Positions 1-10,823 are shown, counted from the first letter of the stretch. The stretch: DNA of 64,000 bases from Psychrobacter sp. JCM 18901 (GCF_000586435.1 NZ_BAWH01000005.1:62001-126000); one strand, 5' to 3'. Notes: generated by a model not told the origin, from the letters alone. A program made the numbers and translations.

Positions 1-634
1 TAGGGAACATATCGCTGGTGGCATCTACAGGATCGATAAACTCAATTTTGACCTCGGCGGCTGGGAAGGTGACACCGTCTAATTCAAAGTCGCCCGTTTC
101 TTGAACCTGTAATTTGTCATTTGCGTCTTTATAGACTGGTACATGGGCAATAATCGTCTTACCGATATTTTCTTGCCAAATCCGTACTTCACAAATGCCG
201 CTATCTGCATTGTCATCGATGCTGCTATTGATCTTATCAGCATCGACCAGACCCATATTAATGGCGCAAGCACCAACCGCTGCGGTTAAGTTGCCACAGT
301 TACCCGCCCAATCAATCATAGGCTTAGCGATATTAACTTGTCCGAATAGATAATTCACATCATGGTCTGGTCTGTCAGAGGCCGATAAAATTACCGTTTT
401 TGAGGTACTAGAGCTACCATTACCCAATCCATCGATTTGCTTACCATAAGGGTCTGGGCTGCCGATGACACGTAGCAGAAACTTATCACGTAATTCGCCA
501 GCGACTTGGCAGCGCTCAGGTAAATCAGATAATTTAAAGAAAGTGCCTTTTGAGGTACCACCGCGCATATAGGTAGCAGGAACGGATAGTTGTGGGGCGA
601 AAGAGGGTTTTGATTGATAGTTGGTTTGGGCCAC
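1..634 (-). CDS. prpF: PrpF, 2-methylaconitate isomerase (partial)
   Basis: Only the first 211 codons are inside the window; the 3' part runs off the left edge. PrpF isomerises 2-methylaconitate between its cis and trans forms, which lets the AcnD branch of the 2-methylcitrate cycle proceed. The N-terminal motif MRGGTSKGTFF, then GSPDPYGKQIDG and WAGNCGNLTAAVG, are typical of the family. The frame is open with no break. The start is GTG at 634, chosen because AAAGGA lies just upstream and the reading begins AQTNYQS before the conserved region. It lies downstream of acnD on the same strand but is separated from it by yefM-yoeB. Family identity is seen directly; function follows from the family. 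Confidence 0.93.
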   Translation of the reverse strand, partial: MAQTNYQSKPSFAPQLSVPATYMRGGTSKGTFFKLSDLPERCQVAGELRDKFLLRVIGSPDPYGKQIDGLGNGSSSTSKTVILSASDRPDHDVNYLFGQVNIAKPMIDWAGNCGNLTAAVGACAINMGLVDADKINSSIDDNADSGICEVRIWQENIGKTIIAHVPVYKDANDKLQVQETGDFELDGVTFPAAEVKIEFIDPVDATSDMFP

Positions 635-714
635 TGTATTAAATCCTTTTTATATTGTTATAAGACTGGGTATGCTGCCATTAGCAAGTAAACATACATG
701 ACTAAGAACGCTCG

Positions 715-975
715 TTAATAATGATAGCGACAAGAGATAATCGTCAGATAATTATCATCGACGGCATATACCAATCGATTGGCATCATCGATGCGTCTTG
801 ACCAAAATCCAGATAGGTTTTCTTTTAGGGGTTCAGGTTTGCCAATGCCTTCAAACGGATTACGCTTACAGTCGGTGATGAGTTTGTTAATACGTTTGAG
901 TGTTTTTTTGTCTTGCGTTTGCCAGTACAGGTAGTCTTTCCACGCAGCATCTGTCCATGCTAGTTGCTCACTCAT
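715..975 (-). CDS. yoeB: YoeB-type mRNA interferase toxin
   Basis: This 86-residue protein aligns along its whole length with E. coli YoeB (84 residues). YoeB is a ribosome-dependent endoribonuclease of the RelE fold. The expected catalytic residues are present, shifted by two: Glu48 in KPEPLK, Arg67 in RLVY, and the C-terminal His85-Tyr86 in CRYHY. The motif NLSGFWSRRI is also conserved. It follows the antitoxin gene after 35 bp on the same strand, the normal yefM-yoeB order, so both are presumably transcribed together and silenced by YefM binding upstream. The frame is intact. The odd point is its position between acnD and prpF, two genes that usually adjoin. Confidence 0.95.
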   Translation of the reverse strand: MSEQLAWTDAAWKDYLYWQTQDKKTLKRINKLITDCKRNPFEGIGKPEPLKENLSGFWSRRIDDANRLVYAVDDNYLTIISCRYHY

Positions 976-1010
976 TATTAGACCCTTTGGATTGATTGAA
1001 GCCTTTGAGT

Positions 1011-1337
1011 TTAAGCACTTTCAATATCGCCATCCGTATGCTCATTATTATCGCTGCTACCATTTCTTTTATCACTATCTTCTGCTGTATCTATTAGCTC
1101 ACGTGTAACCGTCTTGCCAGCCTTATATTGAGCAATAGAGTCCGCTAAGTGCGCCGCATTGGCAGGAGATTTTAATAGATAAACGGTTTCCATCAGGCTA
1201 TTGTAATAATCAAGCGACATCACAACCGCATCATCGGCGTCACGGCGGGTCACGATAGTGGCGTTGGCATCATCATTTACCGTATCTAGGACAGATTTTA
1301 GGTGCTTTCTTGCTTCTGAAAAACTAACGACTCTCAT
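1011..1337 (-). CDS. yefM: YefM/Phd-family antitoxin
   Basis: A 108-residue antitoxin of the Phd/YefM family. The N-terminal DNA-binding and dimerisation part (MRVVSFSEARKHLKSVLD, then TIVTRRDADDAVVMSLDYY) matches YefM, which neutralises YoeB and represses its own operon. E. coli YefM is 83-92 residues; this one has an extra hydrophilic, Asp/Ser/Asn-rich tail after the toxin-binding region (from about residue 80), of no known function. It is upstream of yoeB on the same strand. A TGTAC..GTACA inverted repeat 33-51 bases upstream of the start is a plausible autoregulatory operator. Intact frame. Confidence 0.93.
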   Translation of the reverse strand: MRVVSFSEARKHLKSVLDTVNDDANATIVTRRDADDAVVMSLDYYNSLMETVYLLKSPANAAHLADSIAQYKAGKTVTRELIDTAEDSDKRNGSSDNNEHTDGDIESA

Positions 1338-1369
1338 GGCTTACTCCTTTCATGATATTCTGTATAACT

Positions 1370-1388
1370 TGTACAATATATAGTACAT
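1370..1388 (-). promoter_or_regulatory. Candidate YefM operator
   Basis: An inverted repeat of TGTACA (1370-1375) and GTACAT (1383-1388) lies just upstream of yefM. The E. coli YefM-YoeB complex binds palindromes with a TGTACA core in its own promoter, so this is a likely autorepression site. The site is seen; the binding is inferred from the E. coli system. Confidence 0.5.
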
Positions 1389-1564
1389 ATTACGCCATTG
1401 GTTAAGTAAACTCAATATTTAGCTACTATCTAGTATTTAGGAGTAAGTAACAAAACTCAGTGTATAGAACGCAAAAGCAAATAAAAGCCGACGTCATATA
1501 AGGTTATACAACATCAGCAACTTTTATACTTTGCTGCTTATCACACTAAAACCTAAGGATAGCC

Positions 1565-4217
1565 TTAGACAATATCAAGCGTACCTTCGATAAACTCTTT
1601 AGCAAAGCGTTGTAGCATACCACCTGCGTTGTACATTTTGACTTCATCGGCCGTATCTAGGCGGCAGATAATAGCGTCTCAGTAGTACTACCATCGGCAC
1701 GATGGATCACTAAAGTCATCAACCCGCCAGCCGAGACTTCACCTGTGACATCAAAGGTTTCCGTACCATTGATATTTAGCGTATGGCGAGTCGTACCTTC
1801 TTCGAACTGTAAAGGTAGCGCGCCCATGCCAACTAAGTTTTGACGATGAATACGCTCAAAATCTTCAGCAACGACGGCTTCTACGCCGGCGAGACGCACG
1901 CCTTTGGCAGCCCAGTCACGGCTCGAGCCTTGACCATAGCCATCACCTGCGATGATGATAAGCGGCTGCTCACGGTTCATGTAGGTTTCAATCGCTTCCC
2001 ACATGCGCATGACTTGACCTTCTGGTTCGACGCGCGCCAGTGAGCCTTGGACAACTTCGCCATCTTCATCGCGTACCATTTCGTTTAATAGCTTAGGGTT
2101 GGCAAAGGTGGCACGTTGCGCGGTTAAATGGTCGCCGCGATGGGTCGCGTATGAGTTATAGTCCTCAGCAGGCAAGCCCATGGTATCGAGGTACTCGCCA
2201 GCTGCTGATGAGCCAAGAATGGCGTTTGATGGTGACATATGGTCGGTTGTGATGTTATCACCAAGGACTGCAAGTGGACGTAGACCTGTCAGTTTATTTT
2301 TCTTGGCCATTTTGCTTCCCAATACGGCGGACGGCGGATATAAGTGGTCATTTCACGCCAGTCATACAATGGCTTAGTGCCTTACCTGTGTCTTTTTTGG
2401 CTTCATCAAACATTGGAATATAAACCGCATTGAACTGCTCAGGCTTAACAGCAGCAGCGACGATGGCATCAACCTCGTCATCATCAAACCAAATGTCTTT
2501 TAGATAAATATCATTGCCTTGTTGATCTTTACCCAATGAGTCTTTTTCGATATCAAAGCGGATGTTACCAGCGATAGCATAAGCGATAACCAGTGGCGGC
2601 GATGCCAAAAATGCTTGCTTGGCATACGGATGGATACGACCGTCAAAATTACGATTACCAGATAGTACTGCCGTGGTAAATAAGTCGTTATCGATGATTT
2701 CTTTTTCGATATCAGGGTCTAGCGCACCGCTCATACCGTTACACGTGGTACAGGCAAAGCCGACTACATCAAAGCCAATCTCTTGCAATTCTGGCATCAG
2801 CCTGCTTCTTCTAGATACATTTTAACGGTCTTTGAGCCTGGTGCTAATGATGACTTCACCCAAGGTTTACGTAATAAGCCTTTGGCATTGGCGTTACGAG
2901 CGACAAGACCTGCTGCCACCATGTTGCGTGGGTTTGAAGTATTGGTACAGCTGGTAATAGCAGCGATAATCACCGCGCATCTGGCATCAGGCCATCTTTT
3001 GGTTCAGGCAGTTTTTCGTCAGCGCCATGAGCGATACCTTTGGCAACCAAGTCGGTAGTCGATACACGGGCATGGGGACGCGACGGGCCTGCCATATTAC
3101 GTACGACTGATGACAAATCAAACTCAAGGACGCGTGCGTATTCGGCTTTTTCCATGCCGTCAGCCCATAGGCCCGTTTGCTTGGCGTATTGCTCAACCAG
3201 TTTAATCTGTTCCTCAGAGCGCCCCGTCAGACGTAGATAGTCAGTCGTTTGCTCATCGATATAGAACATCGCGGCAGTGGCACCATATTCAGGCGTCATG
3301 TTGGAGATAGAAGCGCGGTCACCGACACTTAGCTGGCGTGCACCGTCACCAAAGAATTCGATATAGGTAGAGACCACACCTGCGTCGCGTAAGAACTCAG
3401 TCATTGCCAGTACAAGATCCGTACCAGTGATGCCTTTTTGCAATTTGCCCGTTAATTTAACACCCACGTAATCAGGCAAGCGCATATATGATGGGTTACC
3501 TAGCATGACGCTTTCGGCTTCTAGACCGCCCACACCGATTGAGATCACACCTAGTGCATCAACCATCGGCGTGTGGCTATCAGTACCGACCAATGTATCG
3601 GCAAACGCGACTTCTTCACCGGCTTTATTGTGCACGACCTGTACGACAGGTGACATTTTCTCTAGGTTGATCTGATGCATGATGCCGTTACCAGGCGGTA
3701 CGACATTCACATTGTCAAAGGCATACTGACACCAGTTGATGAAGTGAAAACGGTCATCGTTGCGGCGCTCTTCAATCGCGCGGTTCTTCTCAAAAGCGTT
3801 TTCTTCAAAGCCTGCGTGCTCAACGGCCAATGAATGGTCAACGATAAGCTGAGTTGGCACGATAGGGTTTACCTTAGACGGATCACCGCCTTGCTCAGCG
3901 ATGGCATCACGCAAACCTGCCAAATCAACAAAGGCCGTCTGACCCAAGATATCATGACAAACGACGCGGGCAGGGTACCAAGGAAAGTCTAGATCTTGCT
4001 TGCCTTCAATATGCTGCTTTAGCGCATCGGTTAACTCTTCTGGTGGGCAACGGCGTACTAGGTTTTCACACAATACTTTTGAGCAAAATGGTAGCTTGTC
4101 ATACGCGCCAGCTTCGATACTCTCGACAGCCTCGCGGGTGTCAAAGTAATAAAGATCAGTACCGGGAAGTGGCTTTTTGAATTGTTCGTTCATTGGTTGT
4201 ACTAGGGCGTTGTCCAT
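1565..4217 (-). CDS. acnD: AcnD, 2-methylcitrate dehydratase (frame interrupted)
   Basis: An aconitase-family Fe-S enzyme that dehydrates 2-methylcitrate to 2-methylaconitate for PrpF. Total span gives about 884 codons, the family size. It is read in pieces: 4217-2970, about 2970-2800, 2797-2348, 2322-1657, and a tail to 1565, with frame changes near 2985, 2800, 2375, 2330 and 1678. Fe-S cysteines are visible in [10 protein letters not shown] and CTTCNGMSG, and the C-terminal swivel domain has [15 protein letters not shown] and [15 protein letters not shown]. Each piece resumes the same protein, so sequencing error is more likely than decay, although five breaks is the highest count among well-conserved genes here. 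It lies downstream of prpC. Confidence 0.9.
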
Positions 4218-4289
4218 AAGTCACCTTTGGCTGTTGGCTGGAATGTATATAATGATAGTTTTAGCTTGTATCTCTACTCGTCCATATAC

Positions 4290-4649
4290 TCAATTACGTA
4301 CCCAAATTAATTCAAGTTCTGTTCCAAACAGTTGCTCAAGCTTTTGCTGTGCTTTGTCATTCAGTTGAGTACCGTACATAATTTCATAATATTCTTCGCC
4401 TTCTTCATATTCTTCATCATCTAATTTCCAATGCTCCTCACTACCAGATATCCAACCTGCGGTTAGAGCAGTGTTTGCTACTATGACCTGATTATCATCG
4501 TTAGAAAAAGAGGCATTTTCCCAAACGCAAGGTTCATGCTCAGCTTCAATAATCATTTCTTCAAAATAAGAAAAAGCATTTTCTACGTGCTCTGCTGTTG
4601 CTTGATAGTCTCTATCAATTGGAACGATATACAAGATATTTTCACTCAT
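4290..4649 (-). CDS. Small acidic hypothetical protein between prpC and acnD
   Basis: A 119-residue protein that I do not recognise. It is strongly acidic, with a Glu/Asp-rich stretch (residues about 75-92, DDEEYEEGEEYYE) and many Trp, Tyr and Phe residues, and has no signal peptide or membrane segment. It reads in the same direction as the prp genes, 98 bp after prpC and 72 bp before acnD, so it is probably cotranscribed, but it is not a known methylcitrate-cycle component. The overall look is that of immunity or SMI1-like cargo proteins, which is only an impression. Intact frame supports a real gene. Confidence 0.65.
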   Translation of the reverse strand: MSENILYIVPIDRDYQATAEHVENAFSYFEEMIIEAEHEPCVWENASFSNDDNQVIVANTALTAGWISGSEEHWKLDDEEYEEGEEYYEIMYGTQLNDKAQQKLEQLFGTELELIWVRN

Positions 4650-4701
4650 AATTATTTTTTTCTTTTATAAAGGAAATAAATTTTTTTAATTTTCAGGTGA
4701 T

Positions 4702-4726
4702 AGGGCTTGCTTATTAAGCAAACCCT
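4702..4726 (-). terminator. Hairpin downstream of prpC
   Basis: A near-perfect inverted repeat (AGGG.TTGCTT / AAGCAA.CCCT with a 3-base loop) lies just after the prpC stop. Read on the minus strand it is followed by an A-rich rather than U-rich stretch, so it may be a processing or partial termination element inside the operon rather than a full terminator. Confidence 0.35.
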
Positions 4727-4747
4727 GCAAGGTTAAGATTTAAAAAA

Positions 4748-5875
4748 TTAACGCGCGCTCATATCTGGTACTGGACGCAGATCTTCACCAGTGTATTCTG
4801 CGCTTGGGCGAATGATACGGTTATTAGCACGTTGCTCAAACACGTGAGCAGCCCAACCAGTCAAACGTGAGCAGACAAAGATTGGTGTGAATAGCTTGGT
4901 CGGGATACCCATGAAGTGATAGGCAGATGCATGGAAAAAGTCAGCATTACAAAACAGTTTCTTCTCACGCCACATCACTTCTTCACAGCGTACCGAGACG
5001 GGGTATAACACTTCATCACCAACATCAGCAGCCAGCTTCTCAGCCCAGCCTTTAATCACCACGTTACGCGGATCTGATTCGCTATAGATTGCGTGACCAA
5101 AGCCCATAATTTTGTCTTTACGAGCCAGCATGCCCATCATCTCTTCTTCAGCGTCATCAGGTGAGCTAAAGCCTTCAATCATATCCATCGCCGCTTCATT
5201 CGCGCCGCCATGCAATGGACCGCGTAGTGAACCGATTGCACCAGTGATACAAGAATGGATATCAGACAAGGTAGATGCACACACACGAGCGGTAAAGGTC
5301 GACGCGTTAAACTCATGCTCTGCATAAAGAATAAGCGAGACGTTCATTACTTTTTCGTGCAGCTCGTTTGGTTTTTCGCCTTTGAGCAAATGTAAGAAAT
5401 GACCACCAATAGTGGCATCATTTGTATCGGTCTCGATACGTACATTGTCGTGGGTAAAACGATACCAATAGTTGATAATCGATGGGAAGGCCGCTAGCAT
5501 ACGGTCAGTTTGATCGTTTTGCTGGGCAAAATCAGTTTCGGTCTCAAGGTTGCCAAGCATAGAGCAGCCAGTACGTAGCACATCCATTGGATGCGCATCA
5601 GCTGGGATACGTTCAAGTACGTCTTTTAATGCTTGTGGTAGGCCGCGAAGGCTTTTGAGCTTAGCTTGATAAGCATCAAGCTCGCTTTGAGTAGGCAAGT
5701 TGCCATATAGCAGTAAATACGCCACTTCTTCAAAAATACACTTATCTGCCAGCTCTGATACATCATAACCGCGATAGGTCAGACCAGAGCCTGATTTGCC
5801 AACGGTAGATAGAGAGGTTTTACCAGCGACTTGTCCACGTAGACCTGCGCCTGAAAGTTCTTTTTGTGCTGCCAT
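4748..5875 (-). CDS. prpC: PrpC, 2-methylcitrate synthase
   Basis: Condenses propionyl-CoA with oxaloacetate to 2-methylcitrate, the first committed step of the cycle. The 375-residue length and citrate-synthase fold are those of short PrpC enzymes rather than the longer GltA. Catalytic histidines lie in GPLHGGANEAAM and MGFGHAIYSESDPR, with the late acid in NADFFHASAYH. The sequence ends RPVPDMSAR and begins after GLRGQVAGKTSLSTVG, typical of PrpC. It is the third gene of the minus-strand prp run, following the lipoprotein gene by 97 bp. Intact frame. Confidence 0.95.
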   Translation of the reverse strand: MAAQKELSGAGLRGQVAGKTSLSTVGKSGSGLTYRGYDVSELADKCIFEEVAYLLLYGNLPTQSELDAYQAKLKSLRGLPQALKDVLERIPADAHPMDVLRTGCSMLGNLETETDFAQQNDQTDRMLAAFPSIINYWYRFTHDNVRIETDTNDATIGGHFLHLLKGEKPNELHEKVMNVSLILYAEHEFNASTFTARVCASTLSDIHSCITGAIGSLRGPLHGGANEAAMDMIEGFSSPDDAEEEMMGMLARKDKIMGFGHAIYSESDPRNVVIKGWAEKLAADVGDEVLYPVSVRCEEVMWREKKLFCNADFFHASAYHFMGIPTKLFTPIFVCSRLTGWAAHVFEQRANNRIIRPSAEYTGEDLRPVPDMSAR

Positions 5876-5971
5876 GTTTACATTCCTTTTGTTGGTAGCT
5901 TTTTTGAGTGAAAACGGTGTTTCTGATAATAAATTTATTGGTTAATGACTGACTATAGCGCCAGTTTAGCG

Positions 5972-6629
5972 TTATGCAGGCTGTTCAGGCTGTGGACCGT
6001 CTAAATCGACGTTACAGCGCTCAAACTCAGCTTCAATAGGGCCATTTAAGACTTCCATTGCGCTGCCTTCGCCTTCTGCATTATTGATCTTCATATACTT
6101 GGCACCTAGTGGTGACTCCATAAATGTCTGAATTTCAGTCATTTCTTCTGGGGTAGGGTCAGCCATTGGCGTTTCCACCTCTTCGCCATTCATAACGCGC
6201 AATTGCTCATTGCCAAAAGCAAGTAATTTTTTTACCCACATCCGACGTATAAAAGTCATCTAGTTCTTTTAACTCTGCATCAGTAAACTGACTCTTATAA
6301 AAACGATCGACTTCCGCTTTACCCAAGTCTTTGTCACGTGACTCGAGGCAGCTGACTTGCTCTTCACTGAGCGCGCCGCTATTGATAATTGGTGCAAACA
6401 ATAGGCTGTTGACGGTATCTAATGTAATCGTCGTCATGATCAAGTCATTTTGAGCATCAGTCTCTGAAGGTGCAGCTTCGCTTTCGCTAACCACAGTCTC
6501 GCTCGTATCACTGGTAGTATCGTCGACGTTTTCTGGTGTTTTATCACAGCCTGTCATGAATAACAGCGCCGCAAGCGTGCTACTAAGTAGTGAGGATTTG
6601 ACAACCGTATGAGCAGTAGAAAATGGCAT
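5972..6629 (-). CDS. Lipoprotein with DUF2059-like C-terminus (frame interrupted)
   Basis: The N-terminus has a lipoprotein signal (hydrophobic stretch then LLFMTGC, about residues 20-28) followed by an acidic Thr/Ser/Glu linker. The second half has the FYTSDVGKK and FMESPLGAKY repeats characteristic of DUF2059-like proteins, read partly in each of two frames joined near 6235 at a run of seven T on the plus strand. Span is about 219 codons. It sits between prpB and prpC on the same strand with 100 bp on each side, so it is probably in the operon, but its role is unknown. The frame change looks like a homopolymer error. Confidence 0.65.
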
Positions 6630-6729
6630 AAATAACCTAAAGGTAAATGAAGACGGGTTTTGAAACGATAAAGCACACAGAGGTGGTTTATCGTTTCGGC
6701 GTTGCTATTTGGCAATTATTAGTTATTAA

Positions 6730-7623
6730 CTACTTATTATCAGCAAATAGCTTGTCTAGTGTCTGCTCAAACTCATGATAGTTCAAGAAATCATAGAGCT
6801 CCATACGAGTCTGCATGGTATCAACGACTTTGTCTTGTGTACCATCATCTAACAAATGCTGATAAACGTTCAATGCTGCTTTGTTCATAGCGCGGAAAGC
6901 GGATAGTGGATATAGCACCATCTCGACACCCACACCATACAACTGATCAGTGGTATATAGATCTGTCTGACCAAACTCTGTCATGTTTGCTAGTACTGGA
7001 ATATCGAGTACATCAGTGAACTTACGATACATCTCGATATCGGTCAGCGCTTCTGCAAAGATCATATCTGCGCCCGCTTCTTGAAATGCGACGGCACGTT
7101 CAACAGCAGCGTCCAAACCTTCTACTGATAGGGCATCTGTACGAGCCATCACTACAAAGTCAGGGTCAGTCTTTGCGTCCAACGCCGCTTTTAGACGATC
7201 AACCATCTCTGAGATACTAACGATTTCTTTATTAGGGCGATGACCACAACGTTTTTGTGCCACTTGGTCTTCGATATGTACCGCCGCGACGCCTGCTTTT
7301 TCCATCTTTCTGATGGTTTGAGCGATGTTAAATGCGCCACCAAAGCCCGTATCGATATCGACAAGCAGTGGGGTATCGACTGCATCAGTGATACGGCGAG
7401 CATCTTCTAGTACGTTATCAAGGCTGGTCATACCAAGATCAGGCAAACCAAACGAGGCATTGGCCACGCCAGCACCAGAGAGATACAACGCTTGATGACC
7501 AACTTGGGTCGCCATCATTGCTGTATAGGCATTGATAGCGCCTGTAATCTGTAATGGTTGGTTGTTATCATTTTTTTGAGTGAGGGCACTGCGAAAGCGC
7601 GCGCCTGCTGAAGATGAAGTCAT
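6730..7623 (-). CDS. prpB: PrpB, 2-methylisocitrate lyase
   Basis: Cleaves 2-methylisocitrate to pyruvate and succinate, the last step of the methylcitrate cycle. The 297-residue protein carries the isocitrate-lyase-family catalytic motif KRCGHRPNK, the Mg-binding VDIDTGFGG segment and the substrate-loop region [11 protein letters not shown]. It is the first gene of the minus-strand prp cluster and has a 370 bp upstream region. No prpR or GntR-type regulator is adjacent, which differs from many gammaproteobacterial prp loci. Intact frame. Confidence 0.95.
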   Translation of the reverse strand: MTSSSAGARFRSALTQKNDNNQPLQITGAINAYTAMMATQVGHQALYLSGAGVANASFGLPDLGMTSLDNVLEDARRITDAVDTPLLVDIDTGFGGAFNIAQTIRKMEKAGVAAVHIEDQVAQKRCGHRPNKEIVSISEMVDRLKAALDAKTDPDFVVMARTDALSVEGLDAAVERAVAFQEAGADMIFAEALTDIEMYRKFTDVLDIPVLANMTEFGQTDLYTTDQLYGVGVEMVLYPLSAFRAMNKAALNVYQHLLDDGTQDKVVDTMQTRMELYDFLNYHEFEQTLDKLFADNK

Positions 7624-7995
7624 ATGATTGTCCTTACATGGAGGAAAAATATTCTAATTGTTGTAGCTGATTATACTCAATTATTCGTGCCTGAAAAGTT
7701 TGAGTTCTCAATTAATATTTAATTTAAATAATAATTGTATGTAGTATTTTTAATAGTATTCATAATTCAAATAGCATTATGCATTTATTGGTAATTTCTT
7801 ATGATAAGTATTCATATTGCTTAAAATCACAGCTTTTAAAACCTTCTATTTTTACTACATTTAGTTACAATTACTAAAGCTACCTTGCCTTATTGATATA
7901 ATTACACTCATTAAAAAGCCCCAACAGCTAGGCTATTAGCTTATGTTTCGCTTAAATAAAATTGTTAAGCGATGAGTCTTATATTAATCAAAAGC
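7624..7995. other. Gene-free AT-rich region upstream of prpB
   Basis: No coding frame with a plausible start was seen. The stretch is AT-rich and must hold the prpB promoter (minus strand) and the 3' end of the transporter transcript. No clear operator or terminator could be named. Confidence 0.5.
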
Positions 7996-9280
7996 TTAAG
8001 AAAATAGACCTGCAAGATTGGCCAAGAACAATAACGCGAAGCCTGCTAAGAATATCAAGCCCGCGATAGACAGAGCATTCATACCTGCTGACAGTTTCTT
8101 ATGCTTTTTAACCAATGAGTAGTTTAACCAACCAAAAATAGGCGCAGAGACGAACGCCGATATCATGGCAAACTTAAGCATAGCGCCTAGTTGTCCTGTG
8201 AAGAAAGTGATAATTACTAGACCACCACCGATGGCATAGGTCGTCCAAAAAGCGATTTGCTTTTTATTGATCTCGCTTTCACCTTTTAGCAGGCGCCAGC
8301 ATTCAGCATTAGCGCGTCCATAGCCATCAGCACAGGTAATGGTCGTGCCGAACATACACATAAAGGCGACGAAAGCGACCAGCAATCTCGACCATTCACC
8401 AATGGTTGCGGTATACATATTGATCAACTGGTTGATATAAGCACCGCCGACCAACTCAATCTCTTGTCCTGATCCGTACTGGACAAACACGCCTAACGAT
8501 AAGAAGAACAACGCCAATATCGCTGAGACTGCCAAGCCAACATTAAAATCTAACAAGCCTTGGCTATGCGTGGTGTGATCCGCTTTGACTTTGGCAGAGG
8601 TCCACATAGAGGTAATTGCAGCAAACTCAAGCGGTGCTGGCATCCAGCCCATGAGTGCTACGATGAATCCCAACGTGGCCAGGTTCCAAGGAGAAGCCGC
8701 CACAAAATCTACTGCCATAACGGTTGGCTTGCCAGCTGCAATGATAACTGCAGCAACGGTAGCGTGGTAAGCGCAATCATAATCCACTTAGTCACGCCAT
8801 CGAGCAACTTGTAATGCCCTGCAATCAAAAAGAACCAAGAGACCGCGACGATAATGAGAGATAACGCCATTGTCGACAGACCAAGTGAGGCTGGCAACAT
8901 AAAGCCCAAAATTACGGCCGCAATAAGTGAAACCGCACCCGTACTAATAACCGCTGACAAGATAGAAAGAATAAAATATACCCAAAGATATACCTTTGAG
9001 CGTTTGGCATAGCCTGCAATCAAACTCTCGCCAGTATCGTAGACGTAGTCAGTTGCAAAGCGAAAAAACGGATACTTAAACACGTTAGCCAATACAATCA
9101 TAATAGCCAATTGCCAGCCATAGATAGCACCCGCCTGTGTTGATGAAATCAAATGCGAACCACCAATGGCAGCAGTCGCCATCAAAATACCTGGGCCAAA
9201 GATGCGCCAGCTAAAGCCTCTTGTTGCGAGGCAACGCTATCGTCAGGGGTACTTGGGTTGTTGAGTTGTTGTGTGGACAT
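7996..9280 (-). CDS. NRAMP-like divalent metal transporter (frame interrupted)
   Basis: About 428 codons of a polytopic membrane protein. It begins MSTQQLNNPSTPDD at 9278-9280, then changes frame near 9220 to WRIFGPGILMATAAIGGSHL, and again near 8765. The FGPGILMATAAIGGSH, TQAGAIYGWQ and MFGTTITCADGYGRANAE segments resemble the distant branch of the NRAMP superfamily found in Moraxellaceae; about ten or eleven hydrophobic segments can be counted. The canonical DPGN metal-binding motif of classic MntH is not evident, so the substrate is uncertain. LysR gene 284 bp upstream on the same strand may control it. Confidence 0.7.
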
Positions 9281-9564
9281 GAATACCTCGAAATGGTTAA
9301 AACAGCAAATTATCACTTACCTGTGTCAGCTTGCCAATGATCATGAAAGAACGTCCTATAAACCGTCTAAATATAAAACGATTTACATCGTATCGACTTT
9401 ATCACACCAACACTGTCTAGGAGAATGATTATTCTAGTTATTATTACTATTTGTTTGCATTGCTATTCTTGTTAGTTAGCATACTTATAAAATAATATCA
9501 ATATTTAAAATGAATTATTTTTGGCGGTTCTTTATAACACAATATTCAACGGATATCTGCCCAT

Positions 9565-10589
9565 TTAGGCCTGTGACACAAAATTTTGCTGCCGATAAGT
9601 AATGCCGCGCTGTTCGTAGACGTGATAAATGGCTGTGAGCAAGTCAGGTATTTTTGGGTGTACAAAGTCTTCGAGGGTGTGTAAATAAATAGGGGAGGTG
9701 ACATTTTCATGAACCAAACGTTGGTAGCTGATCTGTTCTGTACGTACGGTTTGCAAGCTGGCAGGCACTAATGTAATGCCTTCGCCTGCTGCAACCAGCC
9801 CCAATGCGACCTGCAAATCGCTGACTGTCGTGGTCATAAAAGGCGAGATACCATACTGAGCAAAAAGATGTAGTAAAGGCTCAGTGATAGGCTCGCTAGA
9901 TGCTGCTTCGTGAGTAGCAGCACGGTTGACTCTACTTGTAGACAGCTTGTCGTTTGCTTGGGTCGCTGTTTCTATCGTCACCGTGGACGATACTGGCAAA
10001 TGTGTTTGATGGTATAAAATTAAGCGATTGTTCGCTAGATCTATCAAGCGCTGCTTACGTACATTGGCAAGCGGGTGTGATTTTGGTAATGCCACCACAT
10101 AGCGTTCATGACGTAGCAGAATCTGCTGAATCCATGGATCTTGATGCGCAAATCGGCCAAAGCCAATATCAATCTCACCAGACTTGAGTGCATCTATTTG
10201 TTGATATGAGCTAATGTCTTTTAAATTAACGTCGATATCAGGGCTGAACTGTTTAAGCGTGGCAATGATTTCAGGCAGCAGGCCGTATAGCACTGAGGCA
10301 CAAAACCTATATTTAAAACGCTGCTGGGTGCTGATAGACGCTGAGTCATACTAGTCACAGTGTCAATCTCGGTCAGTATGGTGCTTATTTTATCGTAAAA
10401 AAAACTGCCCGCTTCAGTCAAATGTAGTGGCCTGTGGTAGCGATCAATAAGCACCACGCCCATGTCAGTCTCTAACTGTTTTAGCAAGCGACTCAGGCTC
10501 GGCTGTGACAGTCCTGTTTTGGTGGCGGCAGCGCTAAAGCTGCGCAAATCGGCAACCGCGATAAATGCATTGAGCTGTTTTAAATCCAT
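9565..10589 (-). CDS. LysR-family regulator, CatM/BenM-like (frame interrupted)
   Basis: Two frames joined near 10297 form a LysR-type transcriptional regulator of about 341 residues. The N-terminal winged helix is clear (LKQLNAFIAVADLRSFSAAA, then SQPSLSRLLKQLE). The effector domain contains LYGLLPEIIATLKQFSPDI and GEIDIGFGRFAHQDPW, which closely resemble the corresponding parts of CatM and BenM of Acinetobacter, and LGLVAAGEGITLVPAS near the end. An extra loop with Ser/Thr/Ala-rich composition is present near residues 205-225. No aromatic degradation genes are adjacent, so its target is unknown; the metal transporter downstream is one candidate. Confidence 0.85.
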
Positions 10590-10741
10590 ACTATTGAGCC
10601 TGTCATAGTCTATGCTATCTCTACATAGAACAGTTCTTAAGATTGGTTTATCATATTATTTAGAATAGTTCTTATCAATATTAGCGCTATCCCATAAATT
10701 GTGCTTGAAGATAATAGGTCGAGCAACTATATTGTTGGCTA

Positions 10742-10754
10742 ATAACACTGTTAC
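10742..10754. promoter_or_regulatory. Sequence matching the 23.1 kb TetR operator
   Basis: ATAACACTGTTAC here differs by one base from the palindrome ATAACACTGTTAT found twice between the TetR gene and its divergent target at 23.1 kb. It lies 70-82 bases upstream of the membrane protein gene at 10824. It may be a second site for that regulator, or chance. Confidence 0.3.
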
Positions 10755-10823
10755 ACTATAGTAAGAAAATTCATTCTAGCAATCATTTAACACCAGTAGA
10801 GAAAACTGGTTTGGTATTATTCT

